A stretch of 64,000 nucleotides of DNA. It comes from Flavobacteriales bacterium. Its GTDB lineage: Bacteria > Bacteroidota > Bacteroidia > Flavobacteriales > TMED113. The notes beneath the pieces are model-generated. The model was not told the DNA's origin, made no database searches, and saw nothing but the letters and a program-made list of their open reading frames with translations. The stretch is taken from positions 27,964 to 91,963 of the forward strand of contig PAWM01000011.1 in NCBI GenBank assembly GCA_002714185.1, written 5' to 3'. Positions 8,613 through 19,232 of this stretch are shown here, one piece after another. The stretch's first letter is position 1. Each line of letters begins with the position of its first letter. The position numbers and the translations under genes are program-made.

Positions 8613-11339
8613 ATGTCCAAAAAAGATTATATCTCAATTCAAGGGGCTAGAATGAATAATCTAAAGAATATTTCTGTTAATATTCCTAAAAATAAGCTAG
8701 TGGTAATTACAGGAGTATCTGGATCAGGAAAATCTACTTTAGCATATGACACAATATATTCAGAAGCACAAAGACGATACATTGAAAGTTTATCATCTTA
8801 TGCAAGACAATTTTTAAAAAATCACCCTAAACCTGAAGTGGATTCTATCACTGGACTATCCCCTGCAATTGCAATTGAACAAAAAACAAATATAAATAAT
8901 GCTAGATCGACTGTAGGGACATCAAGTGAAATATATTACTATTTAACACTACTTTTTGAGAAAATTGGAAAAACATTTTCACCTATTAGTGGTAAAGAAG
9001 TTAAAAAAACATCATTTATAGATTGTAAAAAATACATAAATCAATTTAAGTTAAAAACTAAATTTTTAATCTGCTGTCCTATAAAATTTGAGCAATTAAA
9101 ATATCTTGAAAAAGAAGGTTTTTCTAGGATTATTTACGAAAATAAAATTATTAAAATACAAGATGTTAAAGAAAATATGATGAATATTCATCTAGTTATT
9201 GATCGTTTAATTTATAATTCTAACGATGATTTTGAATTTAATCTCAAAGAAGCATTTAACAAAGGAATCGAATTAAGTTCAGGAAATTGTATCATTTACG
9301 ACGAGAATATAAAAATACTTAAACATTTTAGAAGTGATTTATATCTAGATAATATTATTTTCGAACAACCAAATAAAGATTTATTTAATTTTAATAGCCC
9401 CTATGGAGCATGTGAAAAATGTAAAGGACATGGAGATTTATTTGATTTAGATTTAAAAAAAATTATACCTAATAAAAATTTAAGTCTTTTAGATGATGCT
9501 ATACATCCTTGGCGAAGTGGAAAAATGAATAAATGGAAAAAACAATTGATTCAATCATCTAAGGATATTGGTCTTTCAATTACAAAAAAATATTCTGAAT
9601 TATCTGAAACAGAAATCCAAATTCTTTGGAACGGCAAAGGCGACTTTAAAGGACTTCACAGTTTTTTTAATTTATTAACTAAAAAAGCATATAAAATACA
9701 GTATAGAGTTATGTTATCTAAATACAGAAGCTTAAATGTATGTCCAGCATGTAACGGAAGTAGACTCAGGAAAGAATCCGAATACATATTAATTCAAAAC
9801 CAAAACATACAAAATATCATTAATTTATCATTAAATAAAATATTATCCTTTATTCAAAGGATAAATCAAAAAGACGAAGAAATTATTACGAAAATTACAG
9901 ACGAAATACTATCTCGCACAAAGGCTATGATTAATCTTGGTTTAGGATATTTAACATTAAATAGAAAATCTAACACTCTTTCTGGTGGAGAAATTCAAAA
10001 AATAAATATTACAAAATCAATTGGAAGTGGATTAATCGGCTCCCTGTATATATTAGATGAACCAAGCATTGGTTTACACTCCAAAGACACCGTACAGCTG
10101 ATTAAAATTTTACAGAAATTAAAAAAATTAGGTAATTCAATAATCATTGTAGAACATGATAAAGAAATAATTAAATCAGCGGATTATATAATTGACCTTG
10201 GACCACTTGCAGGGAATAAAGGCGGAAAAATTATATACCAAGGTCTTATAGATAAGAACCCTACTAACAGCCTAACACTCAACTATATATATCAAAAAAA
10301 TACAATAAGTAATTTAGCAAAACATAGAATTCCTAAAGAATTTATTAAAATTAAGGGAGTTACTAAGAATAATATTAAAAATTTGAATTTTGAAATACCT
10401 ACAAATATTTTAACTTCCATAACAGGTGTGTCTGGATCAGGTAAAACTACTTTATTAAAAGAAATATTTTTACCTATTATTAAAAGAAAATTTAAAGATT
10501 ATAGTTTTCCCCTTATCGATTATACAGAAATTGAATTTAATTCTAGTAATATTGAAAACATAGAATTTCTTGATCATAAATCAATTAAAAAATCATCTAA
10601 ATCCACTCCTATTACATATATAAATGCATTTGATCAAATACGTTCACTATTCGCATCTCAACAAACAGCAAAGATTAATAATTTAAATACAAAACATTTT
10701 TCATTTAATACAAAAGATGGTAGATGTCTAAAATGTAATGGGCAAGGCGAGATCAATATTGAAATGCAATTTTTATCAGATATTAAATTAAAGTGTGAAA
10801 GATGTAATGGAACTCGCTATAAAAATGAAATTTTAAATATTCAATTCAAAAATAAAAATATTTCAGAGATACTAAATTTTACAATAGAGGAAGGTGAAAA
10901 GTTTTTTCTTGAAAACAATCAAATAAAAATAGCAAATAGCCTTCAACCTCTAATTGAAGTGGGACTTGGATATTTGAAAATAGGTCAATCTGTTTCAACC
11001 CTAAGTTCAGGCGAAGCTCAAAGATTAAAATTAGCATCTTTCTTAAGTAAGAAGAATTCAAAATCAATTCTAATATTTGATGAACCAACAAAAGGTCTAC
11101 ATTTCTATGACATAGAAATACTCATTCGAGCATTTCAAAAATTAATTAATATTGGAAACTCTATAATTGTAATCGAACACAATATTGACATAATTAAAAA
11201 CTCTGACTGGATTATTGACCTTGGACCTGAAGGAGGCTTAGACGGAGGAAATATTATATTTTCTGGAACACCTAATGATTTAATTAAAAAAAATACTCAC
11301 ACAGCAACTGCATTAAAAAAAGAAATTAATGATGTATAA
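8613..11339 (+). CDS. uvrA: Excinuclease ABC subunit A
   Basis: 908 residues, slightly shorter than the usual 930-950. UvrA dimers find bulky lesions and load UvrB. Two ABC modules are present: Walker [10 protein letters not shown] (34-42) and GVSGSGKTT (about 605-613); signatures LSGGEIQKI and LSSGEAQRL (Ser replaces the usual second Gly in the latter); Walker [13 protein letters not shown] and [12 protein letters not shown]. Zinc-type CxxC pairs are seen as [15 protein letters not shown] and [15 protein letters not shown]. The PISGKEVKK segment resembles the second UvrA paralogue of flavobacteria, so another uvrA may exist elsewhere. Its 3' end overlaps the convergent exporter gene by 14 bp. 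Confidence 0.96.
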   Translation: MSKKDYISIQGARMNNLKNISVNIPKNKLVVITGVSGSGKSTLAYDTIYSEAQRRYIESLSSYARQFLKNHPKPEVDSITGLSPAIAIEQKTNINNARSTVGTSSEIYYYLTLLFEKIGKTFSPISGKEVKKTSFIDCKKYINQFKLKTKFLICCPIKFEQLKYLEKEGFSRIIYENKIIKIQDVKENMMNIHLVIDRLIYNSNDDFEFNLKEAFNKGIELSSGNCIIYDENIKILKHFRSDLYLDNIIFEQPNKDLFNFNSPYGACEKCKGHGDLFDLDLKKIIPNKNLSLLDDAIHPWRSGKMNKWKKQLIQSSKDIGLSITKKYSELSETEIQILWNGKGDFKGLHSFFNLLTKKAYKIQYRVMLSKYRSLNVCPACNGSRLRKESEYILIQNQNIQNIINLSLNKILSFIQRINQKDEEIITKITDEILSRTKAMINLGLGYLTLNRKSNTLSGGEIQKINITKSIGSGLIGSLYILDEPSIGLHSKDTVQLIKILQKLKKLGNSIIIVEHDKEIIKSADYIIDLGPLAGNKGGKIIYQGLIDKNPTNSLTLNYIYQKNTISNLAKHRIPKEFIKIKGVTKNNIKNLNFEIPTNILTSITGVSGSGKTTLLKEIFLPIIKRKFKDYSFPLIDYTEIEFNSSNIENIEFLDHKSIKKSSKSTPITYINAFDQIRSLFASQQTAKINNLNTKHFSFNTKDGRCLKCNGQGEINIEMQFLSDIKLKCERCNGTRYKNEILNIQFKNKNISEILNFTIEEGEKFFLENNQIKIANSLQPLIEVGLGYLKIGQSVSTLSSGEAQRLKLASFLSKKNSKSILIFDEPTKGLHFYDIEILIRAFQKLINIGNSIIVIEHNIDIIKNSDWIIDLGPEGGLDGGNIIFSGTPNDLIKKNTHTATALKKEINDV

Positions 11340-13068
11340 ATTGCTGTGAAAAATAATTTGCATATTCTCCTTTTAATGCAATTAATTGATCATGAGTTCC
11401 TGACTCAATAATTTTTCCTTTCTCTAAAACTATAATATTATCTGCATATCGCACTGTAGATAATCTATGAGCAATAATAATAGATGTTCTTTCTTCAGTA
11501 AGATTTTTAATTCCTGTTTGAATTAAATTTTCTGTAAATGGATCTAATGAAGAAGTCGCCTCATCAAGTACGAGACAAGATGGATTCAATAAATATGACC
11601 TTAAAAAAGAAACCAGCTGCTTCTCTCCTTCTGACAAACCAGCTCCTCTCTCTCCTATATGATAATTATATTTTTCTGGGAACTTTTCAATAAAACTTTT
11701 CAAACCCATTTTATCAACTGCATTAAAAACTTCTTCATCAGAAATGTTATTAAAAAACTTAATATTATTTAGAAGAGTATCGGAAAGAAAAAAATTATTT
11801 TGCAAAACAATTCCTATATTCTTTCTCAACTCATGTGTTTTTAAATCGGATAAATTAGTATTATTGACATATATATCTCCATCAATTAAATCATACCACT
11901 TCATTAGTAAATTAATAATTGTTGTTTTACCAGAACCCGTTGAACCCACAATTGCTAGGGTCTGATTTGAATTAATACTAAAATTAATATTATCTAAAAC
12001 TATTTCATTTTCTTTATAAGAAAAAGTTACATTTTTAAAATGTATATTAGTATTAGACCATTTAATATATTCATTACTATTTTGTATCAGTTCGGAATCA
12101 ATCTTTTTTTCTAACAACTGGAACACTCTACTAGCAGCAACCAAACCCATCTGCAATACATTAAATCTATCTGCAATACCTCTTAATGGCCTAAATAACA
12201 TATTTATAAATAAAATAAATGCAATCATTTCACCAATTGTCACCTCGCCATTTGAAACTAAGTTGATTGCACCATACCAAACTAACAAGCCCATTGCAAT
12301 AGCAGAAAAAACATCTACTATTGGTAAAAATATTGAAAAATAAAGTATTGTTTTTATATGTGCATCTCTATGTAATACATTTAATTTCTTAAATGACTGA
12401 AATTCATGGTTTTCTTTACCAAATATTTGCACAATACTCATACCAATAATATGCTCATAGAGAAATGAATTAATTTTTTAAATATACTTCCGTACAGAAA
12501 CAAATGCATCTCTCATATATTTTTGAAAAATAATAGTTGATAAGATTAAAAAAGGAAGAAATAATAAGCTGACAAATGCTAATTTCCAATCAACTAAAAG
12601 CATACATGTAATAATTAAAAATAATTTAAATAAATCACCAAAAACAACTAATAGGCCTTGTGAAAATATAGCAGATATTGATTCCATATCTGAAACTACT
12701 CTAGTTATAATTTGTCCAGTTGGTGTGCTATCAAAGTAATTTACTTTAAAATAGAGCATTTTTTCAAATAGCTCATTTCTAATATTATTAATTATTTTAT
12801 GAGCTAACAAATTTGATCGATAGACAAACAAAAATTGCAAAAATGCTTCAAATACTAACAAAATTAGAATCAAAAAAATAATTTTTGATAACGATTCCAA
12901 ATCAAAAATCAAAATGTAATTATCAAATGCATACTGAATAAGAAGGGGTCTAATAATAGAAAGAAAAGCAAAAAAAAATGAAATTATAATTGTAGATATA
13001 AAAAGAAATTTATATGCTTTAGTATAATTAATTACCTTAAATAATAATGTAAAATCAAAAGCTTTCAA
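11326..13068 (-). pseudogene. MsbA-like ABC exporter (permease-ATPase fusion) interrupted by an in-frame TAA
   Basis: Read as one frame, this is a 580-codon type IV ABC exporter, the normal length: about six membrane spans followed by an ATPase domain with Walker A GSTGSGKTT, signature LSEGEKQLVSF, Walker B CLVLDEATSSLD and H-loop IIAHRL. The frame is broken only by TAA at 12478-12480. Before it the protein reads MRDAFVSVRKYI; after it the same frame continues KINSFLYEHIIGMSIVQIF with no frameshift. The codon falls in a coupling region where homologues, from memory, have a Ser, so one TCA-to-TAA change would explain it. It starts at TTG 13068, overlapping the truA stop. It may be a fresh pseudogene, two half-proteins (an internal ATG is at 12441), or a sequence error. 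Confidence 0.85.
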
Positions 13069-13826
13069 AGGATGTATTTTTTTGGATATTTAACATCAGA
13101 TAAATAAAGGCCATAAGCAGGAACCGAAAATCCTGCATTTGATCTATTATTGCTTTCTATAATATTAGTAAAATCTTCCAAGTTAATTTTCTTTAAACCT
13201 ACATCAATTAATGTTCCAACAATACATCTTACCATATTATATAAAAATCTATTTGATTCAATAGAAAATATTAGCATATTTTTACTTTTAAACCAATATG
13301 CTGATTGAATATTACAAATAGAATTATCATAATTTGATTTTGAAAATGAACTGCAATTTTTATGCCCCAACAACATATTCGATGCTAAATTCATTAATTC
13401 TAAATCTAATTCTTTATAAAAGTAAAAAGCTCTATTTATTAAAAAAGGATCCTTTTTAGTTGATACCAAGTATTCATATTTTCTTGAAATAGCAGAAAAT
13501 CTAGCATGAAAATCAGAACTAACTAATTTAATACTATGAATAACTATATTATCAGGCAAAAATCTATTCAGATTATAAAGTAAGTTATTTGTATCTAAGT
13601 ATTGATTATAAAATTCAAAATGTGCAAAAAAATTAATTGCATGTACTCCGGCATCCGTTCTCCCAGCACCAACAATAAGAGGAGATTTTCTGTCTAAAAA
13701 ATAATGTAATCCCTTCATAATTTCACCTTGTATAGTTGGTGCATTATTTTGAATCTGCCAACCAGAAAAATTAGCTCCGAGAAAAGAAAGTCGGATTATA
13801 AATTTATGTAATTGGGAAGTCTGCAT
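13065..13826 (-). CDS. truA: tRNA pseudouridine synthase A
   Basis: 253 residues from the ATG at 13826. TruA makes pseudouridine at positions 38-40 of tRNA anticodon stems. The catalytic Asp lies in GAGRTDAGVHA, and FLGANFSGWQIQ and SNRFLYNMVRCIVGTLIDVG are family blocks. An upstream in-frame ATG at 13877 would add 17 poorly conserved residues and leave 5 bp to the divergent gene; a TATTTTTG element at 13840-13847, inside that extension, supports the shorter start. The stop overlaps the TTG start of the ABC exporter gene. Confidence 0.95.
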   Translation of the reverse strand: MQTSQLHKFIIRLSFLGANFSGWQIQNNAPTIQGEIMKGLHYFLDRKSPLIVGAGRTDAGVHAINFFAHFEFYNQYLDTNNLLYNLNRFLPDNIVIHSIKLVSSDFHARFSAISRKYEYLVSTKKDPFLINRAFYFYKELDLELMNLASNMLLGHKNCSSFSKSNYDNSICNIQSAYWFKSKNMLIFSIESNRFLYNMVRCIVGTLIDVGLKKINLEDFTNIIESNNRSNAGFSVPAYGLYLSDVKYPKKYIL

Positions 13827-13839
13827 AAAAATTTTTTTA

Positions 13840-13847
13840 CAAAAATA
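13840..13847 (-). promoter_or_regulatory. Candidate -7 promoter element for truA
   Basis: The minus strand reads TATTTTTG (TAnnTTTG), 14 bp before the chosen truA ATG. A TTG further upstream is 27 bp away, too far for the usual spacing. It is mainly useful because it argues that truA starts at 13826. Confidence 0.35.
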
Positions 13848-13882
13848 ATCATAAATTAGAATCATATTTTTTAACAATAATA

Positions 13883-14389
13883 ATGAAAAAAATTGCTATA
13901 ATATCTGATACACATAGTTTTTTAGAAACTAAAATCACTAATATCTTCAAAAAATGTGATGAAGTTTGGCATGCGGGTGATTTTGGGTATAATTCCAACA
14001 TAGAAAAAATGATTGAAACAAATAAAGTAAGAGGAGTCTATGGAAATATTGATGGACAAAAAATAAGAAATATCTACCCAAAAATTCAAAGATTTGAATG
14101 TGAAAAAATGAAAATACTAATGACTCATATTGGAGGATATCCAGGAAAGTACTTAAAGCATATCGAAAAAGAAATACAAAGATACAAACCTAACATTTTC
14201 ATATCAGGACATTCTCATATTGTAAAAATTATTTATGATAATAAATATAATTTATTACACATCAATCCAGGAGCAGCAGGGAAAGAAGGTTTTCATATTA
14301 TGAGAACAATTGTTTTACTAAATATTGATGGAAAGAAAATAAGCAACTTAAAATTAATCGAACTAGGTGAAAGAGCTAAAATTATCTAA
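13883..14389 (+). CDS. YfcE/MJ0936-type metallophosphoesterase
   Basis: 168 residues, standard for this small calcineurin-like phosphoesterase family. Metal-binding motifs are in order: ISDTHS, HAGDFG, GNIDG, MTHIGG and SGHSH, which build a two-metal phosphodiesterase site. The physiological substrate is unknown; relatives hydrolyse model phosphodiesters. It is divergent from truA with 56 bp between starts and overlaps the 3' end of the DUF4293 gene by 8 bp. Confidence 0.9.
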   Translation: MKKIAIISDTHSFLETKITNIFKKCDEVWHAGDFGYNSNIEKMIETNKVRGVYGNIDGQKIRNIYPKIQRFECEKMKILMTHIGGYPGKYLKHIEKEIQRYKPNIFISGHSHIVKIIYDNKYNLLHINPGAAGKEGFHIMRTIVLLNIDGKKISNLKLIELGERAKII

Positions 14390-14870
14390 TTCTATCAATT
14401 GATTTAATTAATTTATCATCCTTTATAATATACTTTTTTGCTAAAAGAAAAAATATACAAGAGAGAATCAATATAGAATCAAAAATCCAATTATGACTAC
14501 ATAAGGAATCAATCATCGATTCCGAACTTAAAGTAGTATCAGATGTTTTAATAAAAGAAAAATCATGAATATAAATAAGTATAATTAAACATATAATTGC
14601 TATTAAATTACCATTAATATAATTAATTTGAGACTGCCTATTATGAAATTTCAAAACAGCTAGCAAAGAAAATACTGAAAATAAAAGTAAAAAAACCAGT
14701 GATGAACTATTTAAGATTAAATTTATAATCTCCGAACTTGTAAAATCTATATTAACAAGATAAATATCATTGTCAGCATTTTCACATGACATATGTGGGA
14801 AAAAAAATGCTCCAATCCACACTAAAAAAAGACCAGCTAAAATATATAATGTTTGCACCCGTTGAATCAT
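14382..14870 (-). CDS. DUF4293 family membrane protein
   Basis: 162 residues. It begins MIQRVQTLYILAGLFLVWIG, the typical start of the Bacteroidota-specific DUF4293 family, and has four hydrophobic segments (about 8-26, 55-73, 82-102, 128-146). No catalytic motif is seen and the family has no assigned function that I know. Proximity to truA and rho is common in flavobacteria. Confidence 0.8.
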   Translation of the reverse strand: MIQRVQTLYILAGLFLVWIGAFFFPHMSCENADNDIYLVNIDFTSSEIINLILNSSSLVFLLLFSVFSLLAVLKFHNRQSQINYINGNLIAIICLIILIYIHDFSFIKTSDTTLSSESMIDSLCSHNWIFDSILILSCIFFLLAKKYIIKDDKLIKSIDRIR

Positions 14871-15014
14871 ACATGATTATTTTTTGTAAATATATGTATT
14901 ATTATTAAAAAGAATGTTGTATACTTGCATCATTATATCTAATAAGCCCATTGATATTTCCCTTTTATTTTATTTTTTGGTGATTAAATTATAGGCAAAC
15001 TAAACACTATTTTT

Positions 15015-16526
15015 ATGTACGACATATTAGAATTAAAAAAGAAAAAATTACAAGATTTACAGGATATTGGAAAAAAATTAGAAATATCTGATTTGAAAAA
15101 TTATAAAAAATTAGATTTAATCTACGAAATTCTTGATAAACAAGCCTTAAGTACTACTAGCTCAGTAAAAGAAAATAAAATTCATAACAAACCAAAAGAA
15201 AACAAAATTCATAACAAACCAAAAGAAAATAAAATTCATAACAAACCAAAGGAAAGAAATACTATACAAGCTAGTGATTCTGAAAAAAACAATAAAACAA
15301 AAACAGAAAAAGAAGATAAAAATTGGAAAAAAACTAAAAAAAATAATTTTGACAAATCTCCTGAAAAGGATTACAAATTTGAAAAAAAACAAAAAGAACT
15401 TGATTATAATTTTGAAAATGAAGTCATTGGAGAAGGTGTTTTAGAAAAAATGGCCGATGGATATGGTTTTCTAAGATCTTCTGATTACAATTATTTAAAC
15501 TCCCCTGATGATATATATGTGTCACAATCACAAATTAAATTATTTGGACTAAAAACAGGTGACACAGTATCAGGAGAAATTAGACCTCCCAAAGAAGGTG
15601 AAAAATTTTTCCCTCTTGTTAAAGTTTTAAAAATTAATAATTTAGAGCCCAATGTAGTTAGAGATAGAGTTGCATTTGAACATAAAACTCCACTATTCCC
15701 GGATGAGAAATTTAAAATTGTAGAAAAAAACTCGACTATATCAACTAGATTAATTGATTTATTCTCTCCTATTGGAAAAGGTCAACGAGGCTTAATAGTT
15801 GCACAACCAAAAACTGGAAAAACTGTACTATTAAAAGAGATTGCTAATGCAATTGCAGCTAATCACCCAGAAGTTTATCAACTAGTTTTATTAATCGATG
15901 AAAGACCAGAAGAGGTGACTGATATGGCTCGCACCGTTGACGGTGAAGTTATTGCATCAACATTTGATGAGCCAGCAGAAAGACATGTTAAAGTCGCAAA
16001 TATAGTTTTAGAAAAAGCAAAGAGAATGGTTGAATGTGGTCATGATGTAGTGATTTTATTAGATTCTATAACAAGATTAGCAAGAGCATATAATACTGTA
16101 GCGCCTGCTTCTGGAAAAATTCTATCAGGAGGAATTGATGCTAATGCATTACATAAGCCAAAAAGATTCTTTGGATCTGCTCGAAATATTGAAAACGGTG
16201 GGTCTTTAACAATTATAGCTACAGCACTAGTTGAAACAGGTTCGAAAATGGACGAAGTTATTTTTGAAGAATTTAAAGGAACCGGTAATATGGAAATGCA
16301 ACTTGATAGAAGTATTTCAAATAGAAGAATTTATCCTGCAATTGACTTAATTAATTCTGGAACACGAAGAGAAGATTTATTAATTAGCAAAGAGAAAATG
16401 CAAAGAATGTGGATTTTAAGAAAGCATCTTGCAGATATGAAACCCATAGAAGCTATGGAATTTATTAAAGATAGATTAGAGGGGACAATAAATAATGAAG
16501 AATTTCTAATTTCAATGAATAGCTAA
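15015..16526 (+). CDS. rho: Transcription termination factor Rho with long N-terminal insert
   Basis: 503 residues, longer than the 419 of Escherichia coli. Rho is a hexameric RNA helicase that ends transcription. The N-terminal Rho_N helix bundle (about 1-43) is followed by a lysine/asparagine-rich, probably disordered insert (about 50-135), the RNA-binding cold-shock-like domain ([15 protein letters not shown]), then the ATPase: Walker [11 protein letters not shown] (about 265), [23 protein letters not shown] and the [21 protein letters not shown] region. The insert includes three copies of a 9-residue repeat (15171-15251). A leader of about 140 bp precedes it. The stop overlaps the mpl stop by 4 bp. 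Confidence 0.97.
   Translation: MYDILELKKKKLQDLQDIGKKLEISDLKNYKKLDLIYEILDKQALSTTSSVKENKIHNKPKENKIHNKPKENKIHNKPKERNTIQASDSEKNNKTKTEKEDKNWKKTKKNNFDKSPEKDYKFEKKQKELDYNFENEVIGEGVLEKMADGYGFLRSSDYNYLNSPDDIYVSQSQIKLFGLKTGDTVSGEIRPPKEGEKFFPLVKVLKINNLEPNVVRDRVAFEHKTPLFPDEKFKIVEKNSTISTRLIDLFSPIGKGQRGLIVAQPKTGKTVLLKEIANAIAANHPEVYQLVLLIDERPEEVTDMARTVDGEVIASTFDEPAERHVKVANIVLEKAKRMVECGHDVVILLDSITRLARAYNTVAPASGKILSGGIDANALHKPKRFFGSARNIENGGSLTIIATALVETGSKMDEVIFEEFKGTGNMEMQLDRSISNRRIYPAIDLINSGTRREDLLISKEKMQRMWILRKHLADMKPIEAMEFIKDRLEGTINNEEFLISMNS
15171..15251 (+). repeat. Three tandem 27-bp repeats inside rho
   Basis: The units lie at 15171-15197, 15198-15224 and 15225-15251. They differ by only one or two bases and encode ENKIHNKPK three times in frame, in the disordered insert of Rho. 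Near-identity at the DNA level suggests recent slippage or unequal exchange; copy number may vary between strains. Confidence 0.95.
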
Positions 16527-17866
16527 TTATACATAGTGTTAATATTCAAACCAGAAAAATTTCCTGAACTCATTAATAATAAATTTGTATTATAGAACTT
16601 AATACTAAGTACTTTTTCCTTAAGAATATCTAAATCTTCACAAATAAATACTTTAGGATGTTTAATTATCTTTTTAATAAAATCTTCAGCTAATTTATTG
16701 GAAGATTTTTTCAATATTATTTCCTTGGGTATATAAATCCACACCTCATGAGAATTTTTAAAAACATCAGCATAATTAGGAAGAAAATTTTTATTTAAAC
16801 TACTAAATGTATGAAGCTCTAAGCAACTAATTAAATACCGATTAGGATTTAATTCGCTAAGTGCATTAATTGTAGCTAAAACTTTTGATGGGGAATGTGC
16901 AAAATCGTAATAGATTGAACTATGATCATCAAAGTTCTTAATTAACATAAGACGGCGATTAGCACCCTTAAAGTCACAAATTATATTGTAATATTCTTCG
17001 CTACTAATGCCAAATTCCGCACAAACACACCTTGCTGCTTCAATATTATATAAATTATGTTGACCAAATATATTTAAGGGTATTTTTTTTGAATTATATA
17101 TTAAAACAAATTGACCATTTTCAACAATGTATTTTGGTAAATGATATGACTGATTATTTACAGAATTACCATTTAATATATCCAATAAAAAATTATCATT
17201 ATCACTGAAATAAATTTGACCACCTTTTTTGTTTACTATCTTTGCAAGATTTTTAAAAGCATTTTGATATAAGTCTAATGTTGGAAAGACATTAACATGA
17301 TCCCAAGCGACACCAGAAACCACTAAAGTGTCTGGCTTATAATGCATAAACTTCGGAGATAAGTCAATACTAGACGAGAAATACTCATCTCCCTCAATAA
17401 TAATAACTTTATTGTTATTTAGATGTACCTGCTTATCAACAGAACTAATTTTCGCGCCCACTAAATAATCTACTTGAATATTTTTTTTCTTCAAAACATA
17501 AATAATCATTGATGTAATTGTAGTTTTCCCGTGACTTCCAGCAATTACTATTCTTTTTTTATTTTTGGAATAATCAAATATAAATTCAGGAAAAGAGACT
17601 ATAGGAATCATAAGCTTCTGAGCCTCCAATAATTCAGGATTATTTTTTTTTGCATGCATTCCTAGAATAACTAAATCTAAATCTCTAGTAATATTTTTTA
17701 TATCCCATCCAATTTTTTTAGGCAATAAGCCATTTTGAAACAAAGTTGATTTTGCCGGATCATAAATAATATCATCCGATCCTGTTATTTCATAGCCATT
17801 ATTTTTTAATTCAATAGCTAAGCTATGCATTATGCTTCCTCCAACAGCAATAAAGTGTATTTTCAT
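16523..17866 (-). CDS. mpl: UDP-N-acetylmuramate:L-alanyl-gamma-D-glutamyl-meso-diaminopimelate ligase
   Basis: 447 residues, the length of Mpl. It reattaches recycled murein tripeptide to UDP-MurNAc. It is a three-domain Mur ligase: N-terminal Rossmann [13 protein letters not shown], central ATPase with the P-loop [11 protein letters not shown] and GDEYFSSS, and a C-terminal domain with [10 protein letters not shown]. The order [13 protein letters not shown] distinguishes Mpl from MurC (which has GIGGxGMSG). MurQ and a glucosaminidase elsewhere in the window belong to the same recycling theme. It is divergent from the metallo-hydrolase gene. Confidence 0.92.
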   Translation of the reverse strand: MKIHFIAVGGSIMHSLAIELKNNGYEITGSDDIIYDPAKSTLFQNGLLPKKIGWDIKNITRDLDLVILGMHAKKNNPELLEAQKLMIPIVSFPEFIFDYSKNKKRIVIAGSHGKTTITSMIIYVLKKKNIQVDYLVGAKISSVDKQVHLNNNKVIIIEGDEYFSSSIDLSPKFMHYKPDTLVVSGVAWDHVNVFPTLDLYQNAFKNLAKIVNKKGGQIYFSDNDNFLLDILNGNSVNNQSYHLPKYIVENGQFVLIYNSKKIPLNIFGQHNLYNIEAARCVCAEFGISSEEYYNIICDFKGANRRLMLIKNFDDHSSIYYDFAHSPSKVLATINALSELNPNRYLISCLELHTFSSLNKNFLPNYADVFKNSHEVWIYIPKEIILKKSSNKLAEDFIKKIIKHPKVFICEDLDILKEKVLSIKFYNTNLLLMSSGNFSGLNINTMYN

Positions 17867-17895
17867 TTGTTAGTGTTTAATTAATTGTAATTTTG
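17866..17895 (+). promoter_or_regulatory. Promoter for the metallo-hydrolase gene
   Basis: TTG (17867-17869), an 18-bp spacer and TAATTTTG (17888-17895) match the Bacteroidota promoter TTG-N17-23-TAnnTTTG. The ATG follows 35 bp later at 17931. The -33 element overlaps the start codon of the divergent mpl gene. Confidence 0.6.
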
Positions 17896-17930
17896 GATAA
17901 CAATATATATTTACAATATAGTATAGCTTT

Positions 17931-18779
17931 ATGAAAATATCTGTAATAGATACTGGAAAATTTAAACTTGATGGAGGAGCAATGTTTGGTGTTGTCCCAA
18001 AAAGTATTTGGTCAAAAACAAATCCTCCTGATGAAAACAATATGTGTTCATGGGCAATGAGATGTCTTTTATTAGAATTTGATAATAGAAAAATACTTTT
18101 TGACACCGGTATTGGCAATAAACAATCTGAAAAATTTTTTAATTATTTTTATCTACACGGGGAAGAAACACTAATCAAGTCATTAAATAAAAATGGTGTT
18201 TCACCTGAAGAAATTACAGATGTTTTTTTTACACATTTACATTTTGATCATTGCGGAGGAGCTGTAATTAAAAATAATAATAACTTAGAACTTCTTTTTC
18301 CAAATGCAATTCATTTAACAAATAAACAACATTGGCAATTAGCAAATCACCCAAACAAAAGAGAACATGCATCTTTTTTAAAAGAAAACTTTACATTAAT
18401 TGCAGAAAAGAAGAAATTAAAATTTATAAATCCGGGAAAATTATATAATAACATTGAAGTGAAATTTTTTCACGGACACACTACTGCTCAAATGATACCA
18501 TATATTCATACAAATAATAAAACCCTTGTTTTTACAGCAGATTTATTACCCTCTATTGGTCATATACCACTTCCTTATATTATGGGCTATGACACACAAC
18601 CATTAATAACCTTAAAAGAAAAAGAAATATTTTTACAAGAAGCTGTCAACAATGATTATATTCTTTTTTTAGAACATGACTATCACCATGAATGTTGCAC
18701 TCTAAAAAATACAGACAGAGGAATTAGAGTAGATAAATATGGTACACTTTCTCAATTATTCTATGGAAACATCACATAA
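17931..18779 (+). CDS. MBL-fold metallo-hydrolase
   Basis: 282 residues. The metallo-beta-lactamase fold is shown by THLHFDHCGG (zinc motif HxHxDH), an early Asp in LLFDTGIG, a later His in FFHGHTTAQM, TADLLPS as the bridging Asp region, and the C-terminal FLEHDYHHE. The pattern resembles the AttM/YtnP-like quorum-quenching or general hydrolase branch, but the substrate cannot be decided. The 3' end overlaps the DUF6438 gene by 24 bp, the largest convergent overlap in the window. Confidence 0.88.
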   Translation: MKISVIDTGKFKLDGGAMFGVVPKSIWSKTNPPDENNMCSWAMRCLLLEFDNRKILFDTGIGNKQSEKFFNYFYLHGEETLIKSLNKNGVSPEEITDVFFTHLHFDHCGGAVIKNNNNLELLFPNAIHLTNKQHWQLANHPNKREHASFLKENFTLIAEKKKLKFINPGKLYNNIEVKFFHGHTTAQMIPYIHTNNKTLVFTADLLPSIGHIPLPYIMGYDTQPLITLKEKEIFLQEAVNNDYILFLEHDYHHECCTLKNTDRGIRVDKYGTLSQLFYGNIT

Positions 18780-19229
18780 AGACCATGTTGTAATTGAATT
18801 AATAATTGTATCAATAAATTTTTGAAAATCTTTTAAAGCTTTTGGACCATTAAAACGATCTATGACTTTATGAGTATCCGAGTTCAACTTCACCTCGATT
18901 ATAACAGAGGGAACATCAGTCATAGGTGCATTGAACACACTATCTAAAGAAAAAAAATTAATATCAGAAATATAATCTTTTATTTGGCTTAAAGTTTCCA
19001 TAGAAATAGTACTGTAATGACATCCTATTTTATCTACAAAATTTTTTCCTTCGTACTTAACATATCCATTATTTAAAATACTCACAGTGTATTGAGGACA
19101 AGTACCATAGCAAGCTGTTCTTTGCATTGTTAATGATGCAAATTCTAATGGATTTTTAATTGTTAATAATTTATTAGAACAAGAAAAAAAAGATAAACTT
19201 AAGGCTAAAATAAGTAGTTGAAACTGCAT
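18756..19229 (-). CDS. DUF6438 lipoprotein
   Basis: 157 residues. The N-terminus is a lipoprotein signal, LLILALSLSFFSC, with lipid-anchor Cys at about 17. The mature part starts with the family hallmark LTMQRTACYGTCPQYTVSI and YVKYEGKNFV, matching DUF6438, a small Bacteroidota family of unknown function. The CYGTC pair could form a disulphide. It is last in a minus-strand run pyrG-yidC-DUF6438, 3 bp after yidC. Confidence 0.82.
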   Translation of the reverse strand: MQFQLLILALSLSFFSCSNKLLTIKNPLEFASLTMQRTACYGTCPQYTVSILNNGYVKYEGKNFVDKIGCHYSTISMETLSQIKDYISDINFFSLDSVFNAPMTDVPSVIIEVKLNSDTHKVIDRFNGPKALKDFQKFIDTIINSITTWSLCDVSIE

Positions 19230-19232
19230 AGA

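Noticed and set aside
12478..12480. Recoding of the TAA in the ABC exporter as an amino acid
   Set aside because: TAA is not used for selenocysteine or pyrrolysine, and all other genes here end normally at TAA/TAG/TGA; a mutation or error is simpler.
15171..15251. CRISPR-like repeats
   Set aside because: The units are directly adjacent with no spacers and encode an in-frame peptide repeat in Rho.
15162..15392. Open frame of 76 codons on the minus strand inside rho
   Set aside because: Phe-rich translation is the mirror of the Lys/Asn-rich Rho insert; rho is certain on the other strand.
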